NCBI RefSeq assembly: GCF_000182925.2
Contig: NC_026504.1
Coordinates: 4,588,001-4,652,000 of the forward strand
Direction of reading: 5' to 3'
Length of the DNA stretch: 64,000 bases
Origin: Neurospora crassa OR74A
Lineage: Eukaryota; Ascomycota; Sordariomycetes; Sordariales; Sordariaceae
Shown: one piece after another, positions 35,931 to 47,256 of the stretch
How positions within the stretch are numbered: the first letter of the stretch is position 1
Layout of the letters: every line of letters starts with the position of its first letter
Position numbers and translations under genes: made by a program
The notes under the pieces: generated by a model
The model's database searches: none
Told to the model about the DNA's origin: nothing
Seen by the model: the letters and a program-made list of their open reading frames with translations, nothing else

Positions 35931-36473
35931 ATGCTTTTCTCCGAGATATTCGTCATCGTCGTGGCCTGCATCACGTGGGGTCTCACCTCCCTCGGCATGG
36001 CAGTCTACTACCATCACCTCTTACCACTAGAAGCCCGTCGGCGCTCGCCCACGCTCCAAAACAGCAGTGTCCTGTCGACACTTGTTACGACTCTGCTCTT
36101 CATCGCCGCTTTCATTTTCTGGCCCTTCATCGCCCTATGGAACCTCTGCGCCCAATCTCCCGCCATCGTCAAAGGGACAACATGCTGCAATTCAAACATG
36201 TCCAGAGGAAGACCCAAGGCTGGATGCTGCGGGTGCAGTTGCATTTCGTGCGAACCTTGCATCAGCGACGAGGTATATGAGATGGAGAAGACCCGAAAGG
36301 AAGAGTCAAGACGGATCGTCTGCGGCGTCCAGAGCGTGCAACCAACCATGCAGCAGACGATGGAGATGAGGCCGTATTCCGCTACCTCTACCGCCCAAGA
36401 GAAGCGGGTCGTTGAGAGTAACGAGTCTCTGACCGAGAGCGCTCAACCGACACCGCGGATTGACAAGTGCTGA
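35931..36473 (+). CDS. Small two-helix membrane protein with a Cys-rich segment, function unknown
   Basis: A single-exon frame from the ATG at 35931 encodes 180 aa. I do not recognise the family. Two hydrophobic helices are clear: about residues 5-25 (IFVIVVACITWGLTSLGMAV) and 47-70 (VLSTLVTTLLFIAAFIFWPF). They are followed by a Cys cluster (TTCCNS, then AGCCGCSCISCEPC, about residues 83-111). The tail is polar, rich in Glu, Ser and Gln. The longer frame extends upstream of 35931 through a Gln/His-rich stretch that looks like leader. The Cys cluster could be palmitoylated or metal-binding; that is inference. The start is in good context (cacaATG). Confidence 0.65.
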   Translation: MLFSEIFVIVVACITWGLTSLGMAVYYHHLLPLEARRRSPTLQNSSVLSTLVTTLLFIAAFIFWPFIALWNLCAQSPAIVKGTTCCNSNMSRGRPKAGCCGCSCISCEPCISDEVYEMEKTRKEESRRIVCGVQSVQPTMQQTMEMRPYSATSTAQEKRVVESNESLTESAQPTPRIDKC

Positions 36474-37340
36474 TTGAGGGCAGAGGCAGACGAGAGGTTG
36501 TTGTCGGCGATGGAAAGGGCGTTGAGTGAGGGTTGTGAGTGGGGGTTGCGCTTCATGAGAAAGTGCAACGCCGTCGAACTTTGGGAGAAATCATGATGGG
36601 TAGAAGTTCTGTGTCAATTACAGCAGAGAATTTGCGGAAGGTCCTAGAACAAGAAGAAAGTCATGATGGACGCCCGAGAGGGCGGTAAATGAAAATTGCG
36701 AGTGTGTCCGTTCAGTTAAGGTGGAGGCTCACGCTCAGCTAGCCGGTAGGCGTCAATGAGAATGGTGGGATGGTTCAAAGAGGTTGTAGATTTGAGAAGC
36801 TGCAGTCCATTACGCAGTCGCTGGTGTACTTCATGTGTTTATTTTGGTTGTGGTGAAAGTGAGGAATCGCAAGCTGAAAAGGCGAGTGCGGGCAACTGGC
36901 CTCAACCAAGTCAATACCATAACCCTAACCCCCGGCGCAACGATGCGGTAAGAATTGCGCACATTCTGATTGGACAGACCAAGCTCGCGCATTCCATCAT
37001 CGGAATCCAAGGAACCTCCCCCCACCTCCCTTGTCGCATCTTCATCGCCTCGAGACTGCTTTTGTTGTTTCCAAACATCTTTCCTTACGGTGTTGACAAA
37101 CCTCTCACTTTGGAAACAGCTGTCGCTTTCCCACGCGATGCGCAGCAATTAATGTCAATGGCACCCAGAGGAACGGCCAACTAATCACTGTACCTGACTT
37201 CACATACCCGCTGTTAGGTTGCCAGTTTCCTTGTTGGCGAACCAACAAAGGTACCTTGGTACTGTCCATTCCCACACTCAATCGCCTGTGCAGTCTTGGC
37301 AAGAGGTGTGTGTGCGTGCACACACACACACACACACCGC
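36474..37340. other. Boundary region between gene-rich DNA and AT-rich repeat block
   Basis: Downstream flank of the last gene. It ends in a GT/CA dinucleotide palindrome at about 37,305-37,337, right where the composition switches to AT-rich. The segment 37,266-37,317 has an inverted, transition-marked copy at 52,919-52,970. No gene was recognised. Confidence 0.55.
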
Positions 37341-38162
37341 ACTTCTGTATTGCACAACTTCGTTAAAATTCATTATTTCACAACAATTTCTACATCAATT
37401 TAAAGCTATTTCAACGTACAAAGTAATTACAACACTAATAATTAATTAAATCCATTACAATAATACCTCCTAAAATAATCTTCAATTCAAAACCCACCGG
37501 CGTAAAGCGATCCTATACTCGAAGTAGCGCACCAATAGTCTACTTCGACGAAGATCAAGACCAGGAAGATCCCAGCCTAATAATTCTATAACGTACCTCC
37601 TCCCGCCCTAGAAAGAAGAGCTATAAAGTTAAATAATTTATTAAAATTATTCTTAAAATTATTTTACTTAAGAAGAAGATTATTCCTATTAAGACTACCG
37701 TTAAGAAGACTACTATTAAAAAGACTGTTATTAAGAAGGGGAAGGCTATTGCGTTAGAACTAAAGCTAGAGCTAGTCCCAATCCTAGTCCTAGAACCGCC
37801 GTCGTCCCCCCCTAAGCCTACAATACTTATTAAAATTTCTAGTAGCGAAAAGGATTTTAGTAATAACAATAAGGTCGAATAATAACTCCCTATCCGCCTT
37901 ACCCCCAAAAAGCGGGCTCTCGATACTTTATTTTATTTATCGGGCAATAACAACGGCGAAGTAGCCTCCCCGACTAAACTAACTACCTCGGCGCTACTAA
38001 CTTAGCCCCGCGCCGCCTATAAGCCGGTTACTATAGTACTACTACTACTACGTCCCAAATACTCTAATTCAATACAAGTCTAATTTAATATAGTCGGTTT
38101 ATATATTACTACTAGCCGTACTAAATTACCCGCTATTAAAGAATATAATTTATTTAGAGAGG
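37341..38162 (+). mobile_element. Left part of an older decayed element interrupted by the LTR retrotransposon
   Basis: AT-rich, TpA-rich DNA with a largely open plus-strand frame, Lys-rich at first (for example IKTTVKKTTIKKTVIKKGKA near 37,680-37,750) and later reading KRALDTLFYLSGNN. The frame runs up to the LTR at 38,162. If the insertion and one copy of the AGAGG duplication are removed, it continues without a shift at 49,610. This supports one older coding element split by the retrotransposon. I do not recognise the protein. Confidence 0.55.
38158..38162. repeat. Target-site duplication AGAGG (left)
   Basis: AGAGG directly before the left LTR, repeated directly after the right LTR at 49,605-49,609. 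Five bp is the size expected for Ty3/gypsy integrase. Confidence 0.9.
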
Positions 38163-38390
38163 TGTAAGACGAACGGCACGATGGATGCAAATGGTCTTGC
38201 AAATGATCTAATTGTATTGTTTTTCTCTCGAATCTAACTGCTGCTTGGATGTATTGCGGCACCAGGTTTTATACCCGATGTATGGGCGGTTGAGCGCCCT
38301 GTCGAGCTTGCCCAGTGCCTATCGAGCTTACCCAGTACTTGACTATCAGTCGTCCCGACTGTTAACCTTCCCTGGGCTACTCCTCTCACA
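38163..38390 (-). repeat. 3' LTR (228 bp)
   Basis: Begins TGTAAGACG and ends CTCTCACA on the plus strand. Aligned by eye to the other LTR without indels, it differs at 22 sites, all transitions, about 18 of them in CpA/TpG context. This copy keeps more original bases in its first half and fewer in its second half. Confidence 0.95.
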
Positions 38391-38401
38391 ATGCCCCCTC
38401 C
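38391..38401 (-). other. Polypurine tract
   Basis: On the minus strand GGAGGGGGCAT lies immediately before the LTR start TGTGAGAGG, the standard place for the plus-strand primer of an LTR element. Confidence 0.8.
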
Positions 38402-38811
38402 ATAATAATGATCGTCCCGATCATCTCTAAATACATGAAGGTAGGTAGTCTAGTGTAACCGTGAGAGTAGTAATTGTAATCCGCAGCCTGGTACTATAAA
38501 AAGCTAAAGAAAATGAAAAGGAAATACTATTTATCGGTCAGCAAAGTCATTAGTTAATCGCACAGCACGACCGACCGGCGACCAATAATAAGAAAAATAA
38601 AGATAGCATTCAGCCGGACAATGGGCATCAAACAAAGAGCCCTTACTGAGAATGAAAGAGAAAAGGAAAAGGGAACCAACGACATTATTATCAAAAGTCC
38701 TAGTACTATTATCCTCCAGGGCAGGATAATTTGCAATAAGGCCAATCACGCGCCATATCCCACAATTATAGCTCAGAGGCCATCGCAATGTCTTCAATCG
38801 TCGACCGTCGT

Positions 38812-40732
38812 CTAACTCCAACTATCGCTAGATTGGATCTCAATAGTGTTAGGGGCGGCGGTTGGATTAGCAATAGGCGCTAGGGCGGCGGCTAGGTTGG
38901 CAATAGGCACTAGGGCGGCGGCTAGGTTGGCAATAGGCGCTAGGGCGGCGGCTAGATTAACGATAAGCGCTGGAGCGGCGGCTGGGTTGGCAATAGGCGC
39001 TAGGGCGATGGGCGCGATAGGCGCTAGGGATTCGATAATACGCTTCTCAAAGCCGGTCTAGGGTCCGGACCTTATATAGGTATATCGTTGCCCAGCCCGT
39101 ATTTCCATAAGGCACGGGTACTTAGGGCTATTAGGTGAGCAGATAGTATCGGTAGCGTTGTTAAATTCCAGCTCGTCCCACGCGATCTAGGTTGCGCGCG
39201 GCGTCTCAAACAATATATCGATTGTTATACCGGTTCTGAATCCTCGGTTGATGGCTGCGCTAATATTATTCTAGTAGTTGGCCGCGTCCGCGGCTCCATC
39301 CTCGGGCAGATTTTTAATTATTTTGAACGCCTCCTTAGAGCGGTATATTACGTCCTTCATTTCGTCCACCACTTATTGGTGCTCCCTAGCCATAAGGTTA
39401 TGTCTACGTTGGAGGCCGTCGTATTCGTTGCGTAGATTAATATATTCGTTATTCAGTTTGCAGTAGTCGTTGCGTTGATTCTCCAACTCCTTACACTACT
39501 TTTCTTATTCTTCGCGTAGTTCGCGGCAAGCTTGTCGGAGTTCGTCCAGCTCGGCCTGAAGTATATTGTAGGATTTGCGTCTCTTAGCTAAGGAGTTATT
39601 AATCGCATCGGTTGGGCGCTTGGTTACAGCTTAATTAGTAGCAGTATTATTAGCGGCATTCATCGGTTGAATAGCGCTAATTATAACCTGTTCAATAGAG
39701 TTGAGGGTTCTAGGGACCTTGGGTTCTCTAATATCCAATGTAGTAGCTATTAACGGCTATATAATATTCGGGGCGGGGGCGACCGGTTGTACGACGTTCG
39801 GGGCGGGGGCGACTGGCTCGGGTTGATTGCTTTTGGTGTGGGCGAGTTACCAATTGTGGCGTGCCTTAACGACAGCCGCGTACTATATATCGATTAATCT
39901 TACATCCCTTAAGTAAATAGCTATAACGCTGTATACTTTCAGCTTCAACTGCTCGCGGGCGATAGTTTGCATATCTGCCGGTTTATTTACATTAAACGCT
40001 TGGACGGCCTTATTGATAATAAAATCGAGCATTCCTCTTATCTTACATTGTACCGGCGGCGCTATATCGGTATCCTAGTATGCCAGGATTGCGGACTCAT
40101 TGCCGTTGTAAGTATAGTACTGGTTAACCTTAATTATTAATCCGAGGTTGGAGGCTTCTAAATTACTAAGCCACTCCGTCATATTATAGTTCAAGGTCAG
40201 CATTGTAAAGTAGGCCGCTTTAACGATAATATAGTTCAACGGCTTGATGCTATTTTCGACGATAGCGTCGTCGATGCCCTTACGTAAGTTAGCGCCTTTA
40301 GTAGTCGCGATAGTCTTAAATGCGTCACAACTACGGCTATAGTAGTTATTATCGGATATGCGTTTATAAATACTATAATCTATAAGTATATCTATAACTA
40401 TAACTATTTCCTCCTTAGGTAGATGATTGCGGATGACCTACTCGACCTTAGGCAGTAGGTCGTTATCGGCTCGTTCGGCTTGGGGCTTGCCGGTACGTTT
40501 CTTTAATGGTAGCTAGATCTACTATAATCCTGCCTACCTCTGTGCGTTAATTAAGTGTATAACTATTATTCTATATTATTCGTTGTTAATATCTATTTTG
40601 GGCGGCGGTATTCGGTGGATGGAGTGTTTAGGATAATCGGCTTATTTAGGCAATAATATAGGGGAATACCAAGGTTTATATAAGTTAATAATTCGGATTT
40701 GGGTCGGCGGTAGTGTAAGATAGCGTTAAGTA
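38812..40732 (-). pseudogene. Extra ORF 3' of pol, coiled-coil and Ala/Pro-repeat protein, unrecognised
   Basis: A single minus-strand frame can be followed for roughly 640 codons to a TAG at 38,814-38,812. It is interrupted only by TAG/TAA codons, each explainable by one C-to-T change in CAG/CAA or one G-to-A in TGG. In order: a Pro/Lys-rich start; a mainly alpha-helical segment around 40,380-39,850 (for example LNYNMTEWLSNLEASNLG); two PVAPAPN repeats near 39,740-39,810; a KRRK patch followed by a heptad-like coiled coil (ILQAELDELRQACRELREE and EYINLRNEYDGLQRR, about 39,390-39,580); and a tandem LAAALAPIAN repeat (38,860-39,010). Nothing matches gag, pol or envelope motifs I know. The frame is much better preserved than pol. 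It could be an accessory retrotransposon protein or captured host sequence. Confidence 0.6.
38850..39020 (-). repeat. 30-bp tandem repeat encoding LAAALAPIAN
   Basis: About four to five copies of a 30-bp GC-rich unit (ggcaataggcgctagggcgg on the plus strand) in the extra ORF. It keeps frame and encodes a decapeptide repeat on the minus strand. The unit is unusually GC-rich for this block. Confidence 0.8.
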
Positions 40733-41010
40733 CCTTATAAGTCGATCCCTTAGAATTTAGTTAGTAATAATAGGAAGTATCATTAAACTGCGTGTACGTT
40801 AATAGTATAGATTTGTATAGATATTAGTATAAGGGGATGTTAAGCGTTTTATAAAATAATCTCCTAGGGTTTGGTTAGTGAAGATAGGAGGGGATATCGA
40901 GCTTCGTATATGTTGATAGTACGGATTTATATAATTAATAGTATAAAAGGATATTGAACGCTATATAAATTAATCTTTTAGAATTTAGTTAGCGATAATA
41001 TATAAGGTAT
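40675..41010. repeat. Imperfect tandem repeats of about 115 bp between pol and the extra ORF
   Basis: The words TTAGAATTTAGTTAG, TAGTATAGATTTGTATA and AAGGGGATGTTAAGCG recur in the same order with transitions at about 115-120 bp spacing. About two and a half to three copies cover the end of pol and the start of the next ORF. Confidence 0.6.
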
Positions 41011-41019
41011 TGGTTATAG

Positions 41020-44000
41020 CGATAATTAAAGTAGTGAGAAGAGCGCTTTCAAACTAGCGATATACTTTCTTATAAATTTTATTATTAAAAGTGTTTCGGT
41101 TGGTGTAAAGAGTAGTACTACGTTTAAGGTCGCTAATATTTCCTTTTATTTATCTTTTATTAGGATAGCGACAATAATATTAGATTTAAGGATATAGTTG
41201 ACTTTAGTAATAGTAGTTTCGACTAAGGATGATTTATTTGCGCGCACTAGCAATTTAGGATTAATAAAATAAAATTATTCGTAATTACATACGAGATTTT
41301 GGGCGTTTTCTATTAATCTGTTAATATATAGACTTCCTCGCGGGTGCTATTTATTATGCTTAGTACTGTAGCCTTTATATTTAACCCAATACTTAATTAA
41401 GGGTTTACCGCCGTACTATAATATTTTGCGATTTATAATTTTTTCGATTTTATATAATTGCTAATTGTTGGTATTGCTTTTAATAATAATTTATTTACTT
41501 AGTTGCTCTTTATAATAAAATAAATCTTTACTTTAGGGATATTCTTTCAAATAGTTTATTGAAATAACCGGATGAATTTTCTATACGCGGGGCAATTCGA
41601 ATTCGTATATAAAATTACCGACTTTATGTTTAACTGTAAACGGGCTAATTTGCTAGTCGGCGTACTTACGTAATTTAGTACTTAATTGAGTATAACCTTT
41701 ATATAGTTGCAATATGACTTTATTTCCTTCGATAAATTAAAATAGTCGATAACTTTAGTCGAATATTAATTTATATTTTATTGTAGCCTAATTAATAGTT
41801 TCGACTACCTTATAGTAATATAAATGTTTAACGGCTTCGAAATTGTCATTTTAGTAGTCCGTTAGTTTGAGGAAATCCAATGCTGTATTTAGTTTAAATT
41901 CTATTACAATTTCGTTGGGGGTGCAGTCTAATAATGTTAAAAGATTATTGTTAAAGTTATATTGTAAAGCGGGGAGGATGTTTAGCTATAGAATTTTAGG
42001 GTTCTCTACTATATAGTATTAGATGGCCAGCTTAATTTCCTAGTTTTATTGTTCGATTTAGCTATTCGATTTGGAGTTCTATGCTATAGTGTATACTAAT
42101 ATTACGTTCAATTTCCGGAAGATTGCTTTCTATATTGCAAATAGAAATTTGGTATCCCGATTGGAGATAGAGATTCGGAATAATCCCCAGTCGTAGAGTA
42201 GTAGTATAGTAATTAATCGTTCGGCCTACTACTCCGTAATATAATTTATTTGGCTGGGAATTAATAGAATTTTCTTAGTAAAGCTATAGACTACGACCAT
42301 TATCGCGTTGTATTAGTCTCCCCTTTAAATTATTAATTGACTTGCTTACTTTGGAAGTCCGATAATAAAATTTATATAAATAGTATAGAAGGGTATGGGA
42401 TGGGGTAGAATAGGTTTTATTAGTCTAGGGGTGGTTTTATAATCGGTCTTGGATTTAAAGTATTGTAAGTAATGCTCTATGTACTACCTTAGAGCTTTTA
42501 TTATACGGGGAAAATAAAGTCCTTTTAATTTTAATATTATTCTTATTAGGCTAAAATAGTAGCGTTTATTGTATACGAAGGCGAGTACTTCCTATAAAAT
42601 ATTGTTAAGTACGTATAATTTTACTTTACTTATGCGAAGAAAGTAGTATAGTAATCCGTTTTTAAACTGAAAGGGGAATTGTTTATTAATATTAAGGCTG
42701 AACTTTATGTTATATTTGTTGTATTTTTTAAGTTTCCGTATAACGGTAATGTAATATTTGTTTATTGTATAGCTGTTAATGAACTTCGTTTTTGTATCCT
42801 TGTTTATATAGATGTAGATTGTATAGGCGGTGTTTTTCTAAATATTGTTGAGTTCGCTCGTATTTAGTCGTAGTTCAATTTCGGTACCGGGCAATTTAAA
42901 TAAGGCATTTAGGACGATATTAACTTTGTTTAGTATGTAGCGAACGTTGAAATTGAATTGAGATAAATATATTAAAGCGATAATTAGCTTTGAATTTAGC
43001 TTTATAAGGTTGGTAGTATTTAGGTTTATTTATTTTATAATGCTGATTAATGCTTGGTAGTCGGTTAGAATGATAATGGGTTTAGTGTAAGATTGTATTA
43101 ATTAGTGGAGAGAACGGTAAGTTTAGACTAAGTATACCGTTTCGAGCTCTATTAGTTAATAATTCTTTTCGGTAGTGGATAATTGTTTACTATAAAATAA
43201 AATAGGTTGGATTTTATAAATAAAAATGGATTTCCTATCCTACTAATCGCCTTCGATATAGAAGATTATAATCCTAAATCCCTATCTTTTTAAGGCGTTA
43301 ATTTTGAAGAAGGTAGTTCGGCTAGGATAATAATAGAAGATTATCGTCTCTTTTATTAATTAATCTTATAAGATAGTGAATATTTTCTTTTTTAGGTTTG
43401 TTAGTGTAAAATTTAGTGTACTAGTAAATATTTTCTTTACGGCTAGGGACTTCTTTTTTAGTATTTTACCTTCTTTTCTACTAGATTCGATGAGTTTGGC
43501 CTTCCTCTTTTTTAGTGGACCGATTTTTTAGATAAACTAGGGAATAAATTGTTTTAGGAAGTTGGCTAAGTCGATATAGTATTTTAGCGATATTAGATTG
43601 GTTGGTTGCTGAATATTCTAAATAGTTGTAATTTAATTGGTAATTATAATTATACTTAGTCTGTTTATATAATGATTTAGTAAGTGGATTGATGGGTAGG
43701 TTATAAAAGACTTTTTTGTAGTGATGTTGAGGTTAATATTTTTAAAGAGTTTAAAGATTATTTTGAAGTGTTTTAGATAATTGTTGGTTATATTGCTAAA
43801 TATTATAATATTGTTAATATAGTTAGTTATAAAGGCGCGGTAGGGATATAATTTCTAATTAATAAAGTGCTATGCGTAGGTTAGGGAGTTCTTATAATTT
43901 ATTAGTACGATATTAGATTGTTCTAAGCCCTTCGGACTAATTAATATTATTCTATTTTAATATAGTAGATAAATGCTGATTTAATAGAAAAATGTAGAAT

Positions 44001-45880
44001 TATCGAAATAATTAGTAAAACTCTTACCCCTTATCCTAGTAATAATAGAATCCTAGGTTGGGAGTAGATATAAATTATTAATAATTATGTAGTTTAACGG
44101 TTGTAGATCGATTACGACTCGGCCCTTCCGGACTCCTTCAATAGTGTGTTATACGATGAAATATAGATAGTTAAATAGTATTGCTTAGTATATTTATTTG
44201 AGTTTACTGTCCTTATATATTCTATTAAACGTTTTATTGAGGAATTGGCGGTTTTAAATTCCGAATTAGTATAGTCTAAATAATATTTTTTGCTTATACT
44301 AATTTTCAACGAGGTCTATACGAAGTATATCTTCCTTGTTTATTTTAATAATGCTGCGCCTATTATATACGTCGTATTTATTGAGTAGGGTTTTAATGTG
44401 TTGCGTGTATGTAGGGTTGTAATTATAGATTTTAATACTGTAAATAGACTTAATTTCTAGGATATTTTTATCCTTGCCTATATTGAGGGATAGGTTTTAT
44501 TTTAACGATTTGCGGAGGAGTTTTAATACGTCTTCCTTAATTAATTTGTAGTTATAAATATTGTTGGTTTTTTTAATAATTATTTTATTAGGTGTAATAG
44601 TTGAGTTGGGGGTTAATGTAATACTTTTTAATTTTGTTGTAAAAGCGAATTCTTCGCTGGGTTGAATTTTTACTATTGTTAATAGAGTTTAAATTTATAT
44701 AAAGGAGATAGTTCGGTAGCTATTGTTATTGAGATTTTTGATTATCCTTATCTACTAAGAGTAATAGATTCGTATTAGTTTATTTATTTTATTAATAATA
44801 TTAATAAATTTAGGGGTTTAAGGATTTAAAAGGTAGTTCCGGGTATAGGGATGTTTAGTTTCGAAAATATATTCTTTTAAAACTCCTACTAGGGATTTAT
44901 TGGCGATATACGTAAAATCTACTAGAATAAATCGTTTAAAGTGTAGTAGAATAATTATATTGTATATTGTTGATACTTTTCGTCGTATAGGCTTAGCGGT
45001 ATAGTTAGTTAATATAATTATATTATTGTATATTGGAATTTGTATAGTATTTAATAATAAATTAATAATGATTTAGTTTAATTGAGTCTATTGGGTTCTA
45101 AGTAATAGTCTCGCCGCTAGCCTTTTAATAACTTATATAATTAGTGTAAAAGTTTATTTAATTAGGTAATTATTAATAGTACCTTTAATATATAGGTTGA
45201 ATATTGTTCGTTTTGTAAGAATAATACGGCTACCGACGATATCGAACGATTTCGTTTTAAAGTTGTTGAATATTATATTTAGGCTTTTATTAATCTATTA
45301 TTTGTTTACTAAAATACTAGAGTAACTAGTATTTATGTAAATATTATATTCTTCGCCGTTTAGGTTTAAGCGGATATTTATTTAAAGGTAGCTGTAATGT
45401 ACCGGGTTGTTCGATAGTTTTGAAGGACTTTAGTCGGTATATTCTACTATTTTAAAGGCTTTGGCTATTTTGTTGTTTGTAATACTGTTTATTACGAAGC
45501 CTACTGAGCTATAATATTAATTGTTGGGTTGCGGAAGCGATTGACTTAATTAATGAAGCCTATTAGGTACTAGTCCTGAACCTAATAGTTTTAGGTCGGT
45601 GCAGGAATTAGTATAAATGTAAGTAAATATTTTACTATGTATAGGAAAAACTTCGTTATACTTTCTATACGTTTGACGACTTATATTGTATAATAATAGG
45701 TAAGTAGAACCGGGATTGATATTAGATTTAGAGTTAGTAGTAATAGAAATATTTATTAATATGTTATTTGATGAGGGTTTAATGGCTAAAAATATTTTTT
45801 CCTCTCCTAAATTATAATTTTAATTAACCTCTTCGAAGCTTTACCCCTTAAAATGTTCTCCTTCGGAATCGGGCTCGTCT
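41020..45880 (-). pseudogene. Ty3/gypsy pol relic: reverse transcriptase to chromodomain
   Basis: Heavily decayed minus-strand coding with identifiable landmarks. Near 44,135-43,980 the frame reads RKGRVVIDLQPLN, then TRIRGKSF and FDNSTFF, the reverse transcriptase palm region, interrupted by TAG and TAA. At 43,821-43,810 the catalytic YxDD box position reads YINN followed by IIIFS. At 41,700-41,530 KGYTQLSTKLRKY, FTVKHKVG and KIHPVISINYLKEYP match the integrase C-terminal region. At 41,460-41,300 YKIEKII and KYWVKYKGYSTKHNK form a chromodomain, whose conserved Trp codon after HNK is now TAG. The chromodomain assigns the element to the chromovirus clade. Protease, RNase H and the integrase core lie in the same span but are too decayed for me to place residues. 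Confidence 0.85.
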
Positions 45881-45899
45881 ATTCCTACATAGGTCTAAC

Positions 45900-47256
45900 G
45901 TTCATCCTCGACAGTGTAAACGCCGTCACGGGGTAGCCCAAATTTAATATATCGATAATAAATATATTAGTACGGGCGATTTTACCAACGCCAGCCTCGG
46001 CCGAAAGAGCCGCCACGCCAGCCGGATAAACCACCACGCCAGTTGGATAACGGGCCGTTATACCTACAAGTTGAACCACGATAACCATTTCCCGATGAAC
46101 CTCAATATCTATATAAAGACGATCCTCCCCGATACGACCATGAGCCGCCTCGGTATCCGCCAGACGGTCCGCGAAATGCACCACAGTCTCTAGAGTCGCC
46201 GCGGTTGGGAGGGGCTACAAATAGTCGTTAGTAGTTATCACTATAGTTAAATAATATACTAGGGTAGCTACGATTACGATCATCCCGTCCCTATAGCGCC
46301 ATATTAGTATCTTCTTCAGCGTCTTCCTCCTGCTTCACAAAGTTTGCGGCTTCGATAGCTTTGACATTCAGGAGCTTACCATCGAGCTCAGCCCTCAGCA
46401 TCCATTTATTGAAACTGCTACTATAACTTCCTAAATCGTCGATAATCTTGAGACAATGGGTTTCCGCACGGCGGTCCACGTGCGTCAACCATTCATCGAG
46501 GGTTATATTATCGGCTAGTTCAACAACCAAGTCCTTCAAGCTAGGGTATAGACAATTGTAAATGCGTGCCATGTATGTACTTCTATCTTTTTCGCCCAAT
46601 TCCTTAAAGTATCGGATAACCTCCATCGCAACGTCGCAGGGTAATTTACCGGAGCGACAATCGTTATATAAGTATTCCAACACATTAAATTTAACTAATA
46701 CTTAAGCGCGAGGCATCTTCCAACGTATGAGAATCGCGACATACCAACTGTCAAGACTTTATTTCATCGCTGCACGGGTCTTCGCGTTGAGTTGGTTCAT
46801 ATACCATGTTTTCGCTCCGCCTATAAAGAGCTGGTGGAGGTTCTTGCGGAGGGTGTCTGCCTTAAAATCATCGTCAACGGCGTTATCTCTCACACTTTCA
46901 ACGAAGAGGTGCAGTAAAGTAATATACATCTTGTCTTTCAACTGAAAATAATCACCTCCCGTATTACCGTCCTTTTCTTTTATATCGGGCCAGAAGTAGC
47001 CGATTATTAAAATCTTCCAACTACCCAATATAGTAGATTGAAGGGATGCAGCAAAGCGATCTACTATAGCCTCGAACTTATTATCGTTAATTTTACCTAT
47101 AACTTTAACTATACGTATAATATAACGCAACTCTTCATTAATAGTCATATCCAATATGCCGGTCGGACCGGCATTATCGTCGTTACTTTTGCTTTAGCTG
47201 CGGTCATTATCTCCAACGGTAGCATTACCACCGGTATCTACCTACGCGGAACTCAT
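45900..47256 (-). pseudogene. gag relic with RGG-rich C-terminus
   Basis: One minus-strand frame from the ATG at 47,256-47,254 (MSSA) continues to about 45,900, broken mostly by TAG/TAA. It has an N-terminal Asn/Asp-rich part and helical capsid-like segments (for example LKDKMYITLLHLFVESVRDN, LHQLFIGGAKTWYMNQL and VAMEVIRYFKELGEKDRSTY). The C-terminal part near 46,210-45,990 is Arg/Gly/Ser/Tyr-rich (GGYRGGSWSYRGG, LSNWRGGLSGWRGGSFGRG), an RGG-type RNA-binding tail. I found no intact CCHC zinc knuckle. Position between PBS and pol and the capsid-like pattern support gag; this part is less AT-rich than pol. Confidence 0.7.

Noticed and set aside
38846-39061. Plus-strand Ala/Arg-rich repeat ORF
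   Set aside because: Antisense of the LAAALAPIAN repeat; the minus frame connects to a much longer coding relic.
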